Assembly (NCBI GenBank): GCA_964516055.1
Contig: CAZEYK010000001.1
Coordinates: 1 to 51,030 of the forward strand
DNA from: JABIEQ01 sp964516055
GTDB lineage: Bacteria > Patescibacteriota > Patescibacteriia > Magasanikbacterales > UBA922
DNA length: 51,030 nucleotides
Direction: 5' to 3'
A program made the translations under genes and the position numbers. The notes beneath the pieces were generated by a model that searched no databases, was not told where the DNA came from, and saw only the letters and a program-made list of their open reading frames with translations. Shown piece after piece: positions 50,150 to 51,030 of this stretch (position 1 is its first letter; each line of letters starts with the position of its first letter).

Positions 50150-51030
50150 ACATTCAAAATTTTTTTTACATTTATTAATTTATCAGCTAAAAAATCTGGA
50201 TTACATTTTTCAAGAAAAATTTTATCACGAACTCCATCACATACCAAAATTGATTTCATTTCCAATTTTCTGGCAACATCACAGTCATCATTGGTATCTC
50301 CAACCATCCAAAAACCTTTATATTCATCTTCTCTATACTCATCTATTATAATCTGTTCTTTAGAAAAGGATCCACTTATCAATATTTTAAAAAAATATTC
50401 TTCAATTTCTAATCTTTTGATTTCATCTAAGCATGCTTTTTTATCCTTTCTTTTTGTAACCAAAACAATATTAAATTTCTCTGACATTTTTTTTAACAAA
50501 TCCAAAGAACCATACTTTAACGTATCCTGTTTTAAATATTTTTTCAACTCTATACGTTTGGTCCTCTCTTCGAGATAATCATTAATACTATTTTTTGGTA
50601 TATTTGTTTTCAAAATTATTGTACTTTCAGATTCACCACTCCTTTTTAAAAGAAGATATTGTTCCTTATTAATAGGCTTAAAATTATAAATTTTAGATAA
50701 ATCCAAATGCAATTGATACCACCTATCACTTACATCAACCAACGTACCATCAAAATCAATATATATATTTGGCTTTCCAGCCATTTTTTGAATACCCCCT
50801 AAAAGAGAATATTTCTGTTTAAAACCAAAACACTTCTTAATTTTTTTATTATCAAAAACCAAACTACTATTATTCTTATTTTCTAACTCTAAAAACTTAA
50901 TATATGAAGAGGATTTAAAAACCTTAATAACTGTTTCAGCCAACTTCTTTATTGCAATACCTTGTCCACTAGAAACATTAAACATTCCTACTCTAAAATT
51001 AAATATAGCAGAAACAATAACATCAACAGC
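50146..51030 (-). CDS. Epimerase (SDR) C-terminus fused to a HAD-family phosphatase, 5' end outside window
   Basis: The frame is open to the right edge, and the codons before the internal Met at 50985 (AVDVIVSAI..F) continue an SDR sequence, so the true start is outside. Window residues up to about 80 match the end of an extended SDR: FNVSSGQGIAIKKLAETV, FDNKKIKKCFGFKQKYSLLGGI. Then a HAD hydrolase begins: IYIDFDGTLVD (nucleophile DxD), VLVTKRKDKK (motif II Thr and Lys) and MVGDTNDDCDVAR (motif IV). One chain would join a nucleotide-sugar epimerase or dehydratase to a phosphatase. A frame-preserving gene join cannot be excluded. Confidence 0.85.
   Translation of the reverse strand, partial: AVDVIVSAIFNFRVGMFNVSSGQGIAIKKLAETVIKVFKSSSYIKFLELENKNNSSLVFDNKKIKKCFGFKQKYSLLGGIQKMAGKPNIYIDFDGTLVDVSDRWYQLHLDLSKIYNFKPINKEQYLLLKRSGESESTIILKTNIPKNSINDYLEERTKRIELKKYLKQDTLKYGSLDLLKKMSEKFNIVLVTKRKDKKACLDEIKRLEIEEYFFKILISGSFSKEQIIIDEYREDEYKGFWMVGDTNDDCDVARKLEMKSILVCDGVRDKIFLEKCNPDFLADKLINVKKILNV

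Noticed and set aside
1..51030. tRNA or rRNA genes, IS transposases, alternative use of TGA
   Set aside because: None was recognised on reading. Several genes end in TGA and none needs TGA read as an amino acid. A covariance search for tRNAs was not possible here.

Overview
The window looks like part of a Patescibacteria (CPR)-type chromosome. This rests on several things: AT-rich DNA (about one third GC by eye), tightly packed genes with 1-15 bp gaps or 4-bp stop/start overlaps, normal use of TGA as stop, secreted proteins with thrombospondin type 3 repeats, and short intergenic palindromes whose chance translation reads LPTGRQA. The phylum is an inference; no rRNA or ribosomal protein gene is present to prove it.

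Layout, left to right. (1) 1-3591, minus strand: a secreted subtilisin-like protease (cut by the window edge) behind a secreted Ig-like/TSP3 repeat protein. (2) 3591-4988, plus strand: a polyprenyl-phosphate sugar-1-phosphate transferase that starts glycan assembly on the lipid carrier. (3) 5070-9087, minus strand: an NDP-sugar epimerase, a UDP-HexNAc 6-dehydrogenase and UDP-glucose 6-dehydrogenase, which supply uronic acid precursors. A 240-bp nested palindromic repeat lies among them. (4) 9503-14602, plus strand: a GC-rich island (about 55-60% GC by eye) with a Ser/Thr protein kinase, a TPR-like membrane protein and a Cys-rich lipoprotein with a sulfatase-modifying-factor fold. It has a consensus promoter in AT-rich DNA and closes with a strong two-way terminator. 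(5) 14638-48516, minus strand: about 30 nearly contiguous genes of a surface glycan locus, headed by a small helix-turn-helix regulator with a consensus promoter and tandem operator-like repeats. (6) 48587-51030, minus strand: a further glycan unit (glycosyltransferase, methyltransferase, epimerase-HAD fusion cut by the edge).

The glycan locus is modular. It holds three NeuB-type nonulosonate synthases, three NeuC-type 2-epimerases, two closely similar CMP-nonulosonate synthetases and an SpsF-like cytidylyltransferase, enough for two or three different sialic/legionaminic-type acids. A complete legionaminate-style set (4,6-dehydratase, aminotransferase, acetyltransferase, hydrolysing 2-epimerase, synthase) occupies 22673-27426.

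Two modules stand out. First, 14638-21433 has its own promoter and joins UDP-sulfoquinovose synthase (SQD1 family) to ATP sulfurylase CysD and to an unusual protein in which CysN is fused to an iron-sulfur APS reductase. Together these would turn sulfate into sulfite, the co-substrate of SQD1, so this reads as a self-contained route from sulfate to a sulfonated sugar inside a nonulosonate locus. Second, 41723-47055 holds a 929-residue protein fusing a nucleotidyltransferase, an AroB-type sugar phosphate cyclase and a small-molecule kinase, next to a second nucleotidyltransferase, a zinc alcohol dehydrogenase and a CDP-alcohol phosphotransferase. This reads as a pathway that makes, activates and transfers a carbocyclic sugar (cyclitol).
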